Below, piece after piece: positions 27,650 through 40,599 of a stretch of DNA of 64,000 nucleotides. The notes under the pieces are model-generated. The model was not told the origin of the DNA and did no database searches. It was given only the letters and a program-made list of their open reading frames with translations. The stretch comes from Plasmodium malariae (taxonomy: Eukaryota > Apicomplexa > Aconoidasida > Haemosporida > Plasmodiidae). Each line of letters starts with the position of its first letter. Position 1 is the stretch's first letter. The stretch is from assembly GCF_900090045.1 (NCBI RefSeq), contig NC_041782.1, positions 62,001 to 126,000 on the forward strand. Direction: 5' to 3'. The position numbers were made by a program, and so were the translations under genes.

Positions 27650-28623
27650 TTACCTTTTTCTTAACTTAATTTTTTCAAATTTTTTAACTTTTTTATGGTA
27701 GTAAATAATTCCTGATATGAGTGTCACTCCTAATATAATGAAAGGTAAGAAATATATTAATATACCACATAAACCAGTTGACGCATAGACCTCCTTTTTA
27801 ATATTACTACCATCCATTTTAGTATATGTCCATAAAGGCTTTAAAAAGTCTGCCAAATCTTTTCCTATAAAATTTCCAAAAGTTTGTCCTAAAAACTTCC
27901 AAATGTTTTCATCATGCGTATTCAGTAATTGGCGCAACATATTTATAAGACCACAACCCACAAATAAATCTAATACTAGTGATATTGATAATAACAAAAA
28001 CAATAATAAAGGTAAGGCAATTCGTAGTCCATATTTTTTAAACATTATTTCTTTGTACAACTTATTATTTATTACCCTGTTATTTTTAAGAAAATTCTCA
28101 TAATCAAGTTCTTTAAATATTTTTTTTTCTAAATAAGAAAATGTTTTTGTTTCAAAAATAAAAGATTTATTTTTTCTATCCTGTTTATGACTTTTACAAT
28201 TATTTAATGAACTTACATTTAATAGTTTCTTTCTTGTTAGCTCTCTTTTTTCATTATTATAAGTATGTTTCTTTTTGTTCTCTCCATTATAGGGTACCTC
28301 TTCTTTTAAACTCATAGTACTTAAATGAGAATTCTGCTTATTTTTTGTTAGTAATCTATAAATTCTTTTATCTAATTTTCTAAGAACATTGTAGTTTTCG
28401 TCGAAATATTTCTTAAAAGAAGACTAAAATAAAAAAAAAATATTTGTTATATAAATACTAGGATATGACTTTCTCAAAAACATTTCTAATAAAAATATAA
28501 CAAGAAAAAAATGAAAAATGGAAATATTCTTATATAATATTATAGCACCACATCATTGATTAAGTTTATTCTCAATGTTAAGAGGGTAAATGCTGTAATT
28601 TCAATTAAAAACCATAGTTTCAT
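27650..28623 (-). CDS. fam-m-like exported protein, usual start codon lost
   Basis: Exon 1 is 28549-28623 and exon 2 is 27650-28423, with a 125-base phase-0 intron (GTGCTA donor, TTTTTAG acceptor). The protein is 282 residues from the first in-frame ATG. Exon 1 has 25 codons instead of the usual 29; the four codons just upstream are ATA GAG AAG AAA. The position of the family start ATG is therefore ATA here. MKLWFLIEITAF still gives a hydrophobic leader. Exon 2 has IYRLLTK (Arg at residue 48), FETKTFSYLEKKIFKELDY (about 115-133), and membrane helices at about 159-178 and 244-266. The tail is YYHKKVKKFEKIKL. Exon 2 is intact, so the gene may still work from the internal ATG. It shares its signature with the genes at 17.6 and 53.4 kb. 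Confidence 0.8.
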
Positions 28624-28635
28624 TTTCTTCTCTAT

Positions 28636-31600
28636 TATATGGCTATTTAATATTATAATATATTAAGTAATAAATTAACAATAATATAATAATCTTTTAA
28701 TAATAAAAGAAAACATAACTATTTATTTAATTTTAATTTTTCTTTTTTTTTGTTTTCGTAAAATTTATTAAAAATTATGTAAATATAATATTTATTACAA
28801 TAGAGACAAGGAAATACAATTTTAAAAATATAGTGAAGAAAGTTTATTTTAATTTAACTTTTAGAAAACTAATATTTATTAAAATGGAGCAATTTGAGTT
28901 TATCCATAAATATTATATATACATAATTTATTGTAGTTCAGTAATTAAATTATTTATATTATTAGTATTCTTTAAAAATAAAACAAAAAAAATATATAAG
29001 TTTCTTTAGCATTTCCATATTGGCTTTATGTAGAATATGGAATATACAGAATATGTAGAATATAGATAAATTTAATGTTCTATATATTAAAAGAACAATA
29101 ACTAATTTTAACTGTGCTTCTCCGTCAGAAATTATAATTATATAAATATTATACTTTAGAGCAGCTTATTATTAATAAATAATATTATTATGATAATACA
29201 ATAGTAGACATAATTAAATAAGAAAGTTTTTTACAAATTTTTATGATTTATTAATAACAGTACTTATGTTTTCTAGTGGTTTTTTATATATTTAACAAAT
29301 CGAATTTATATTGCGCTACCAAAACCGTAAAACATTATATATTTAAAAGGTAAATAACTTATGATTTTTCACGTTTGCATAATAATTTTCGAATGTTATA
29401 TTTTTTAATTATATTTGATTCATATCATTATTTGTAAATATTATGCTTCTAAATTCCTTTACATAAAATTTTTTTTTTATTAATTATATATATTTATTTA
29501 GAAATATTGTCGATATAATTAAAAAAAAATAAATAAATATCATTTATCATGTTATGAAATATATTGTTATCAGGATAAACTGCTATGATCAATTATTCAT
29601 ATATCGAGTCTTTCAATAATAATATAAATGTATATTATTTATTGTCAATTTATTATATCATAGTTATTCAAGAAATTCTTACAAAAAGATTTTGAATGCT
29701 TAATTATGTACTTGTAATAATCATATAATAAATATAAATATCCTTTCATATTATTGTATGGAATTATGAGATTTAATGTTAATATCCTGAATCAAACAAT
29801 TCTTACATAAATTAATTTTACTCTAATAAAAGTTGACCATTTTTCATCAATATTCTGTATTTCAATCCCCAATATGTAACGATATTTTTCATTATCTCTA
29901 ATGTATTAACTTAATTTTTATAGATATTATACATTTTATTTGAACACTTTTTAAAATAAAAATATGGTTTTAAAATATTGATTAAATAAATTATAAAATA
30001 TAAAACAAAATAAAAGATAGATAACTAAAAAAAGAGAAAATATTTCAAAAATATTATTATAAATCTACGTAGCATAAAAAAAAATTAAAAAATAAATCTA
30101 CACAAAAAATTGAACAAATTATTCTTAGATCTATATATAATTATGTTTATTTTATATATATATAAATAATATGATTTTCCAAAAAATACGTCAGTTGTTA
30201 AATGTTCGTATTCACATATATTACTCGTCTTTTTTTTTTTTTTATTATTTTCTTAAATATATATCTTTATACAATTATGTAAACGTTTTTCTTTCTTTTT
30301 CCTTTTTCCTCACATTTCTCAATAAAAGGATTTTACTATTTATCCATATATATTTCTTCAAAATTATAGACTTCATGTATTAGTAATATATCACGAAATT
30401 ACTTTTATTTTTCTTTTTTATATATAAACTCTTAATTACATAAAAATTAATTTTTATAAAAATTTAACAATAAAAAAAAAAATAAAAAACTATTAAACAC
30501 TATAAATTTACGCAAAGATTAATATATTTAAGGATATGCTAATTTACATGGAATCATTTAGTTAAGAAAATTTTTTAGTATAATTTTGGTTAATTTTAAA
30601 AAAAAGGAAATTTTGAACATTATAATAATTGGAGAATAATAACTAAAAAATAATATATTTATTGGATGATCTTTTTATGGTAGATTTATAATTATAACTT
30701 TTATTTGTGTAAATATTTTATGACATATTATACTATAATTTTTCTTTATGTAATGTTTATTATTATAGAAATATAAAAAAAAAAAAATTTATTATATACA
30801 TAAATAATTATAACTTTAATTAATATACTCAACACATTGTTATTAGATTTTTATTTAGAAGAGAACATTACATAATATATTAAATAGAAAATTACATTAC
30901 GTAAAAGCTAGTACCTCGTATATTATTATTATACTCATTTATTTGCATTGATAATAGTGCGTGATTATATATATATTTTTATATATTTTCCATACATTCT
31001 CAAAAAGACATGCATGAATATCGAAATAATTATATATATTTGTTTTTTCGTATAATCTCTAGAATTAATGTAATTATATATGTACCAAAAAATTAAACTA
31101 CATTTCATTTATAAGCATACCATAATATAAATGAAAAGTATTTTTAATATGAATTTAATATGTTTTATCTAAATTTATTAATATAAATAAATACTTAAAC
31201 ATATGAATTTACATATATTGTAGATTCATATAATTATAACTTTTTACTTTGTAGAACAAATGTCAATAATGTATGAATGATAAAATCTTATAAATGTATT
31301 TTTAAGAATTTGATTATATTTACACTTACAGGGAAAAAATAAATGTAAATATGATGACATGTTCATATTTATCCTGATAAAAGAATAAAAGAAATAATAA
31401 AACTTAAGCATTAATTGGTGAATTTATAAAACATTACTAAAAAAATGAGATAGAAATATTAAAAAATATTTATAATAAAATCATAAATATATAAAATTAA
31501 AAATAAATGCAATTATTAATAACATAAAAATAATTATTAAAATAAGAGACAGTAGATTCTCAATATTATAAATTACAAAAACAATATTATTGCCTTATAC

Positions 31601-32907
31601 TAAAAATCTTTATCAATCATGTTTAAAAAAAGGTATAATGAATTAAGATAAACTAGAAAAGAAAAATTCAATTATATGAATGTTTCAAAATATGAATTCG
31701 TTAATGAATGAAAATAGTATATTTTTCTCTAAATGAAATAAAAATATGTTGTATTCATAAAATTATTTAACCATTTCTGTTGAGGGATTGACGTAAACAA
31801 CATATCTTTTTTTATTAGAAGTAAAAAATTTTTATTAGAATAGAAAAGAATACGTATATTTTTTTCTATATATTAACAATAGTTTAACTAATTTGTTGTA
31901 ATATATTATGTTAGATATATTAAATGAAGCCTTGGGTATTTTAGAATTTTAAACAGTTACTAAAGCAAAAACAATTTCAATAAATGATCTATAAATATTT
32001 GATTAATTTTAATTAATTAATATTATCTTTTAATGATACAAACAAGCAAATGAAATATATACTATATTTATTTAAAAATTATTAGTAACCTATATTTTTT
32101 AATAATACTTACAAAATTAAGTTACTTTGTTGTTAATAAAAATATTAAAATAATATATTTTTTAATTATTCACTTAATTGCAACGATTCAGGATCGACTG
32201 ATCAACAAAAACGTATAAATAGTCCATTATTACAAAGTGTATTTTTTTTAGTATATATTTTTAATTTCATATATATACATTAAAAAAAAAAAAAGTTAAA
32301 ATTATTGTTACAATAAATATATTTTGCTCCATGCTTCTAGTGAAACCAATTTTATATATTAAACATTAATTCTTCTTCTTAGTAAAATATATACATAAAT
32401 ATATATAAATGTATAGAAATACATACAATTCCTTTAATAAAACACAAAAAAACACATCTTTCGTTTAAGTTTAATACCAATAATATACTTTCTTGAAAAC
32501 CTGAAAAATAATTTTAGACCAGTGTAATATGCTAAATAATATGGAAAAGTGATTTCTAGGAATTTAAATTATCACCTATATATATATTTATATTAATTGT
32601 GGCATTATTTATTAATTTTTTACAACAATCATATATTTATAAAAACATATTTTATTATACAACAATGTATATTATATTACAATGAGGATTTAAAATACCA
32701 ATTCGAAAACATTAAAAAATTCAAATTCACTAAAATATAAAGAACATATTTATTTATATTTTTATATTGTGAAATATAAGGTGTACAATACTATTTATAA
32801 TACTTCAAGCATTATATGTACGTTTATTAAGAATGTCACTAAAAATATCATAATTTTTCATATTAAAGTCTTCTCTATATAAAAATATGCATTCTCTATT
32901 ATTTATG
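28636..32907. other. intergenic with 5' flank of the 27.6 kb gene
   Basis: No gene seen. It contains the upstream motif copy at 29029-29090. The 70-codon plus-strand frame at 30171-30383 is Phe/Tyr/Ile-rich without any supporting feature. Confidence 0.5.
29029..29090 (-). promoter_or_regulatory. recurrent upstream motif copy (gene at 27.6-28.6 kb)
   Basis: The plus strand has TGTAGAATATGGAATATACA, then GAATATGTAGAATATAGATAA and TGTTCTATATATT. It lies 406-467 bases upstream of the ATG at 28623, in the same position class as the other copies. Confidence 0.45.
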
Positions 32908-33803
32908 TTACTCAGACATAAACTTAATTTTTTCATATTTTTCATTATTCCTTAATATCTTATAAATTGCAATTATAAGTATAACAGATAATATAATCAT
33001 GAAAAAGCTAAAAAATACTATTAGAGAATATTTGCCTGTATGCTTTGTCATCTTATCTATAACATTATAGATAAATTCCCAAATGGATTCCCTTTAATCG
33101 TTTCCCATTTAACATCCAAAAATGTTAATCCTGGTGATATTGGTATTCCTATTCCTAACAATAAAAAAATAAAAAATAGAGCGAATCCAAAACCGTAATT
33201 CCTAAATTTTATTTTCTTTAAATCTATATCACAAATTCTCCTCTTTTTTTCAACAAAATCATCAAAATCTTTTTTCTTTATCCATTTTTTTGGAAAATGA
33301 AAATGTTTTCCATCAAACATTCCATTATTATAATCTATAATTTCCGTGTAGTATTGCTGCTTATTTAGTAAACTTCCGTTTGATGGATTGTTTTTACCTT
33401 TGGTCAATTTTTCATTATTACATATATTTATTTTTTTGCATTTCATACTATTCGATATATCTTCTGTTAAACCTACTTTATTTGAATCCTTATCCTTTTT
33501 ATATTTTACTAGTAGTCGATAATGTATTGCTTCTGATATATTATCGAGATTCCATTTCACATTCAAAGATTTGTTAAACATTATCTAAAAAAAAAGAGAA
33601 GTGTAAATATTTTCCACATATTAGAATACAGAATGTAATGATAAAAAACATCATTAATTAATATATAAAACTAAGAATATAAATAATAAAATTGTCTTTA
33701 AATGGAATAATCATAGTACATCACTGCTAAAATGATATATCGAAGCTAAAATTATAAACGCAGAAAATTTAATGTATAATTTTAGTTTAATTATTTGCTC
33801 CAT
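32908..33803 (-). pseudogene. fam-l-like exported protein, frameshifted before the second TM
   Basis: Exon 1 is 33720-33803 (28 codons, MEQIIKLKLYIK onward, GTACTA donor). Exon 2 begins at 33584 after a 135-base intron. Exon 2 has IMFNKSLNV, YRLLVKYKK (Arg at residue 51), FDGKHFHFPKKW (about 118-129), and a first membrane helix at about 160-178. The frame then runs through NPFGNLSIML into a stop at 33057, giving 203 residues. The expected second half is present in another frame: from about 33083 it reads EFIYNVIDKMTKHTG, then a hydrophobic stretch and YKILRNNEKYEKIKF, ending at 32908. One base appears to be missing from the TTTGGG at about 33078-33083. Real decay and a homopolymer sequencing error are both possible. 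Confidence 0.8.
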
Positions 33804-36800
33804 GTTATAGACCATTAATATTGTGATATGTTCAGATAGAAATAAAATAATATTATTATAATATAATTCAAATTAACAAAAATACTACATTTGTTTAAAA
33901 TATTTATTTTTATTATTGCTTCTTAAACACTTAATATAATGCAAAAAACTAAGTGGAGCTTTACATCTACAAAAAAATTTAAAACTTTATATGTATATTA
34001 CAATATTTTTAACTTAATATTTTCAAAAAAAAAGCAAATTTCATTTAAAAAAAAATATAATATATTCATAAATATTCAGAATATATAATTTTATTAATTA
34101 AAGTAATGCACTGATAAAATAATTTTTTTTATTAAACATTTTCATAATAATATAAAAATGAAAAAAAATGTTTTTTAAATATTTAGAAATATTGAGCGTA
34201 TATAGAATACATAGAAGGTATATAATATATATTTAATACATTTCTCTACATGTTGCAAAAATAATTACTAATATTATTAATATTTTGTTTTAAAAGAAAA
34301 TTTTATTATTCTTAAAAATATTATTCATATAAATAAAAAAATTATTTTAATAATACATAAAAAACAAAATTATATATTGCTTGAATTATAACGCATAATT
34401 TAGTAAATTCTGAAGCACATATAGTACTTTATACGCTATAATATAATTAAATAGGTCTAATTAATTTTATATTATATAATCCGTGAAAAAATGTATAGTT
34501 TAGTGGAAAATGAAGACTAATTTTTTATTTTTCTTAAAAAATTTTTCATAACTACTTTTCTTGATTATGTTTAACTTATATCAATACATTTAAATGAAAT
34601 GCTTCTAAATTCTTAACTTAATTTTTTTTTTTTGACTTAATATATATACTTAAAAGAACTATAATAAAAAAAAAAAATATTATTACATAATATACGTTAA
34701 TACGTACATAATTTAGTTTTAGTAATGTGTTTGCTTAATTCTTCCTTTAATATAAATATATATCGCATTCGTTATGAATTTATTATATGGTATATATTAA
34801 ACTAATATTTATAAAATTAAATTATATCAACAACTACGTATCTCCTCTAATAATATAATAAATATAGGTATCATTTAATTTATTTCTGACATATTTTATT
34901 ACTCAGAATTAATAACCTTCTACATATATTATTACTAAAAATTAAAATTATACAAATATATCTTAAAATTTTTTATCAGTATTATGATATACAAAATAAA
35001 ACTATCTTTAGAAATATACATATATAATAAAGAAAAGAATATAATTACGTGAAGTATTATTACTTTTAATACTAACAATAAAATATATATATATTAAAGA
35101 AAAATTATTAAAATAACAATTTTAGCACTTGATGTAACATTAAGAAAAATACCACTAAAACATTACTCAAATCGAATAATGTACAATATAACATAATATT
35201 ATCAAGAAAAAAGATATTTTAATATATAAAATATTAAATATTAAACAATAATACACAGAAAATTCTTTTATATATAGATACTTTTTATTAGATTGTTATA
35301 GAGTTTAGAATAAATTATTTATAGCTTATTCATAAGCAAATATATAACTCTTAAAATTATTTGTAAAAATATAACTCGTCTTAAACTAAAATGACTGAAA
35401 TAAAGGTTATGTTTTAAGAAATATATCTTCACAACAAGAAATATGCATATACGAATATTTTTATTGATCACTCTTACTTACGCTAACTAGGAATAATTAT
35501 AAAAATATAATATATTAAACATATTACTTTAATAATATAATAGTAAATTTATAATAATTTTCCTAAAAAAAATACACCTATAAAAAATATTTAAAAAAAA
35601 AAAAAAGTTTTCTATAATATATATATTTAATATTTTACAACTATTTATATATTTTGTTTGTTTTATAATTATAATAATATAGTTTTATTATACAAATTTA
35701 TATTTAACTTAATTTTTTTTATAGTTATTCATATTATTCACTTTTTGATTAAATCATTTCTCTTGATATATTTGTCATTTTTTATTACTTATACATTGTT
35801 AATATACTAATGCTATTTTATATATTTGCTATGATCATGTATATTTTAAACATTAATAATACGGTATTATATTCAAAAATAATAACACTATTGTTATTTT
35901 ACGCACTCAAATCTATAGAGAAATAGATTCATTATACTATACAAGAGATTCTACTCTATTATGTAAGCTAACATATATTTTATACTTGAAAATCTTATAA
36001 CTAGGTTTTTAATATTTAAACATAATATTTATAAATACATCCTTTATTTATATAGTATATATATTACTAATGTATATTTATATTTTAACCATACATTATA
36101 TATTTTTAGTAGAAAATATAAATACATATATGTATGATATAAAGGTATATTTACAACACAACAGCCTTAAACGTTTTGATTTAATGTGAGCTATCTTAAT
36201 TTTTAACAGATCATCTTTATATTTCATATAAGCAAAATATCTTGATAAATTTTAGCAAATTATATGCATTAGTTAATTATGTAACATGATAATAAGAATA
36301 CACTTTATTATCAATAAAAATATTCCAATTTTATTTGTCTACGTTGACCAATAAAATATTTTTGAGTTCATTGTTTTATTTCTAGATAAAAAGTTTCCAC
36401 AATATGAAAATATAGAGAATATATTCTATATATAAAATTTATTAATAAAAATATACATAATAAAAATTAATATAAATTTAATATTTTTGATATCCAAGCT
36501 TTTTTTATGGTCGTTTAGAGCAAATGAAGCACTTAATTTTTCATATATGTATAAAATTTTTTTTTATATACTCTAATTTATCTTTATAAAATACTTCTAA
36601 AATTAAACTTTATATTTTATACTGTATAATTTACAATATATATAATTACTTTTTTGTATATTTTATATTTTACTCTTGGTATATTATATATGATCTCTTT
36701 TATAGTATGGGCTTTTCTTATGTTATAAGAATAATTAACACCTTACTAACCTATTCAATATATTCGTCATATTATTCATTTTACTACTTTAAATAATGAC

Positions 36801-36981
36801 TTTTATAAAACTATTATATATAAGAAAATATTTATCTTTAATAAAAACATTAACTGAAAATCTTTTAATTCTTTCTTAATTGTATAATGGGATATAGGTA
36901 AATTAGTAGGCAACAAGCATCAAAATTTTTAATTTACGTCCTCCAATTATTTTCCTATTTAAAATTTTATACATATTTCAA
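33804..36981. other. intergenic, no gene seen
   Basis: AT-rich. It contains the upstream motif copy at 34199-34250. It separates the fam array from the pir/STP1 block. Confidence 0.55.
34199..34250 (-). promoter_or_regulatory. recurrent upstream motif copy (gene at 32.9-33.8 kb)
   Basis: The plus strand has TATATAGAATACATAGAAGG, then TTAATACATTTCTCTACATG. It is 396-447 bases upstream of the start at 33803. The preceding ATATTTAGAAATATTG matches the copy at 14.5 kb. Confidence 0.45.
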
Positions 36982-37068
36982 TTAATCATCTTCTTTATAG
37001 AGATAATTTATCAACCAGTTATGTTCTTCAGTACATCCAAATAATATACAGTAAAGTACTATTTTCAT
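36982..37068 (-). other. short coding-like ORF, 28 codons
   Basis: ATG to TAA encodes MKIVLYCILFGCTEEHNWL and nine more residues (INYLYKEDD). The composition is more protein-like than chance frames around it, with a hydrophobic start and an acidic end. It lies 144 bases beyond the stop codon of the pir gene, on the same strand. No family recognised; it may be a relic exon or chance. Confidence 0.2.
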
Positions 37069-37211
37069 TACTATTTTTAAATGTTCTAAATTCTTTATAT
37101 TATATATATTTTTATTTTTAATAGAAATATCTACGTAAAAACAATTTTTATAAAATTAATATTCGTAGTAATGACTCATTTAATGTAGCCTTTGTCTTTA
37201 GTAAATTAATT

Positions 37212-38449
37212 TCACGCAGGGTGATAGGCTATATTTACTTTTCTTCTCCTTAAATTTGATAATGCATGTGTAGATATGTATTCTGTTAATTCCTGTTTAT
37301 GACTATCATCTAGACTACGTCTAATTAATTTTTTCCCTATTAATTTTGTATTTATCCAGGATACAATCGGAGTAAACTATTTTACAAACGATGCGTATAA
37401 GAAGTTTACATTAGAATTATTAAATAAATATTTATTATTTTTTTATTTATTAAAGATAAATATATATTAGTAAATTAGAATACTTATATTTATATTCTAT
37501 ATTTCTATTTACCTTATATAGAATGAAGCTAATAAATAAAATTCCTGCAAGTGGAAAAGCAACCAACATTAAAATTTGAGATATACCATAAGTAGATTGA
37601 CCAGTTGTAGGTGTCGTTCCACCAGGAAAATGATCATCTATTCTTTTCAAATCACTATATTCTGAATGATATTCTTTTATTTCATACTTTAAAGTAGTTA
37701 GCTTTTTGCTAAAACATTCAGGAACATGCTTCTTAAGTACTATACAGTAATCCATAGAATTGGATGAATTACAGATTCCAAACACTTCATTGTATGTATT
37801 GATAGCTTGATCAAGGTATTCTTTAGATTCACTATCACAAAAATTACCATGAATCCTAAGAGTTGCCTCAATAGTATCGTGATATTTACAATATTCATAC
37901 ACAATCTTCATTTTATTAAACTCCTCCTTACTAATACTTCCAAAAAAATCACACTTGCACTTATCCCTTCCAGCAATTGTTTTTGAACAAGTATTAAATA
38001 TTGTAATAATATCTGAAAACGAACCTTCATTTGATAATGTATTAAATAATTTATTACCCATCCAGTAGTACAAACTATGACATTGTTCATTACACTTATG
38101 ACCATTATCAGAAAAAGATATGAAACATAAAGCATGTAGAATCTTATCTTTAACACTTTTAATATCATTGTAACTATTTAATTGAGATATAAATGGTTTA
38201 ATTTTATCTTCTTCACTGTAACAATAATAGTCCTTTGATGATTCAAAATCTTTATAATTTCTCGATGATAATATATCTAAAATACTTTTCTTAGCATTAA
38301 AATAAAAAAAAAAATTACAAATAATGGGAAAATATTATTACTCCGAATAATTTTATTAATATATTTATTTAAAAAAACAAATATTATTCAATGAATACTA
38401 AATATGATGTAATATTAAAAAGTTTATAAACCTGTAGTATAGATGTCAT
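37212..38449 (-). CDS. pir: PIR protein (VIR/KIR-like), intact
   Basis: Classic three-exon pir gene. Exon 1 is 38432-38449 (MTSILQ), exon 2 is 37513-38289 and exon 3 is 37212-37376. Both introns are phase 0 (142 and 136 bases; donors GTTTAT and GTAAAT). The protein is 319 residues. Exon 2 encodes the Cys-rich ectodomain, including EQCHSLYYWMGNKL (about 72-85, a hallmark position) and many cysteines. A Thr/Gly-rich stalk precedes a membrane helix at about 242-264 (ISQILMLVAFPLAGILFISF). Exon 2 ends ILYK and exon 3 starts FTPIVSWINTKL, the typical pir splice. The cytoplasmic tail of 54 residues is basic and ends NIAYHPA. PIR proteins are variant antigens exported to or near the infected red cell surface. 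No break is visible. Confidence 0.93.
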
Positions 38450-40599
38450 TTTTAAAGATGGGTTAATACCTGGAATATTAGAAATAAAAGAAAAAACATT
38501 TTTTTTAAATAATTTTATATATATATATTATATTAGAAATTAATATTTTTCTTATGCTATATTAAATATTTAAAAAAGTATATAGTAATTATATTCTTAT
38601 AATTCTTTTTCAATTTTTTTTTGAAATATAAACTAAATAATATAATTATTTTTATGTAAAAGTAACATTTATAAATATGATATACACTGTATAAGATATA
38701 TACAACAAAAGAATAAATAAGAATAACGATATTTTAAGATTTTCTAACTTACTTAAATGTTACACGACTTAATTACATATAGCAAGTAGGATAACTTTTA
38801 TTTTAATATACATATTCAGAAATTATTTCATATATACATTTATATAATTTTTTTTATAAGAATTTTTGGGTATATATTAATGACGAAATAATTTTTTTAC
38901 ATTTATTATTATAAGAAATTCTTCTCTAAAATATGTAATTATATATTTGTAATTAACCTGACAAAATAATTTACTTTGTTTATTTACTTATAATTTCGTT
39001 GCAAATATTAAAATTAAGAAATTATTTATAATATATAAATTCATGCTATATTTGTCTTTAAATATATTTAATGAAATATTTATATAATATGTAATATTAA
39101 ATTTTGGAATGATTATGTGTAAAAAAATAATTTAAAAATATCAATTTTTCATTTAATATATAGAACTATTTCCTTGATATATATATTTATCTTTTATATC
39201 TCTCTATACTTATAAATATTATGGTTTTATAATTTTCAAAGTTCTTAAAATACATTTTATGAAACTTTAATTAATAACATCAATATATATAGCAACAACT
39301 TATTACTTCCATTAAAAGTTAATTCTTAATATTTTTATAGAGATAAACTAAATCCTAAAAAAAAGAAACCTTAATAATTTTTAATTTAATAAAAATGATA
39401 TACGCCTAAAATTAATTTATTTAAATTATTATTATAATTACATATTTATTGAGAATGTAGTGCACTATCTTATATAAAATTTTTATAAAATTAAGAATAA
39501 AAATATTTAAATAAAATATAATTAAAATAAATTTTGTATAATTGATATTTTTCAGAAATATATATAAAACTAATAATTTATTTGACTATATTATAATTAT
39601 AGTGAACATTACTAACATATTACCTACTCTTATTATAAGGGGGTTGTCACCACTACTTTACAGCATTAATTTTATGGAGTTATTAAAATAAATTATCAAA
39701 TAAAGCTTTATCTTATATATTAGTATAGGAAGAAAGGAATCCCTATTAACTACAATTATCACATGTACTATATTAAATATATTATTATTTATTTTTTTTT
39801 AATATATCCTTTTTTATTAATTTTAGTATTTATAATTCTATTTTGTATGTATATTTTGCAGTACGTAAACAAAATTTTAGTATTTCACATTAATATAATT
39901 TGTTATACTTAATGTTAATACTTGTTAATATAAAATATGAATTCCATTTTATTTTTATGTAACTAAATGATTTCTCTCTTAATATATACGATTACATTTT
40001 ATACATTACTTCTAACAGTATTAAATAAGTTCTTTCATTACATTTTCCCAATGCAATTTTTTTTAGGTCTTTCATAATTCTTAATCTATAATTATATATA
40101 ACTGTACACTATGGTTACACATATAAATATTCGTAAAAACGATAGCTCGTAAAATTCTTTTTTTCTTTTTAAAAATGAATGATTTTTTCCTAATTAAATT
40201 ATGGAAATAATTATATGAATAATAATAAAAATAACTTAGTAGTATATATTGTACCTGTAAAAAATTTTGTTCACTGAAAATTCATTAAATAGAAGTTTTA
40301 TTTTGTTAAATGATCCTTTTTATTTTTTCTATTTCATTTTTATTATTATACTATACTTAAACTCCCATTATTATTTGAGGTTGTGCAATAGTAAATATAA
40401 GCTTATCTTTATAAATAAATTTTTTATTCTTATTTTAATTTTTTCACTATATATTACATAATTATGTGAATTTTTTGTAAAAATAATGTAAATTTTTGTG
40501 GGCATAATAAGAATCAGTATAAATACCGAATTCTATTTATTATCTCTAAAAAAATTAGGGTTTCGTATATATATAATAAAACGGATAGAAAAAAATTTT
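38450..40599. other. intergenic between pir and STP1 relic
   Basis: No gene seen. It would hold the promoter of the minus-strand pir. A short G-rich patch GGGGGTTGTCACCACTAC lies near 39640. The 64-codon plus-strand frame at 40267-40461 looks like chance AT-rich sequence; no STP1 5' coding sequence is recognisable here. A single TTAGGGTTT occurs at 40555-40563. Confidence 0.5.

Noticed and set aside
30171..30383. 70-codon plus-strand ORF rich in Phe/Tyr
   Set aside because: Spans poly-T tracts; no supporting features.
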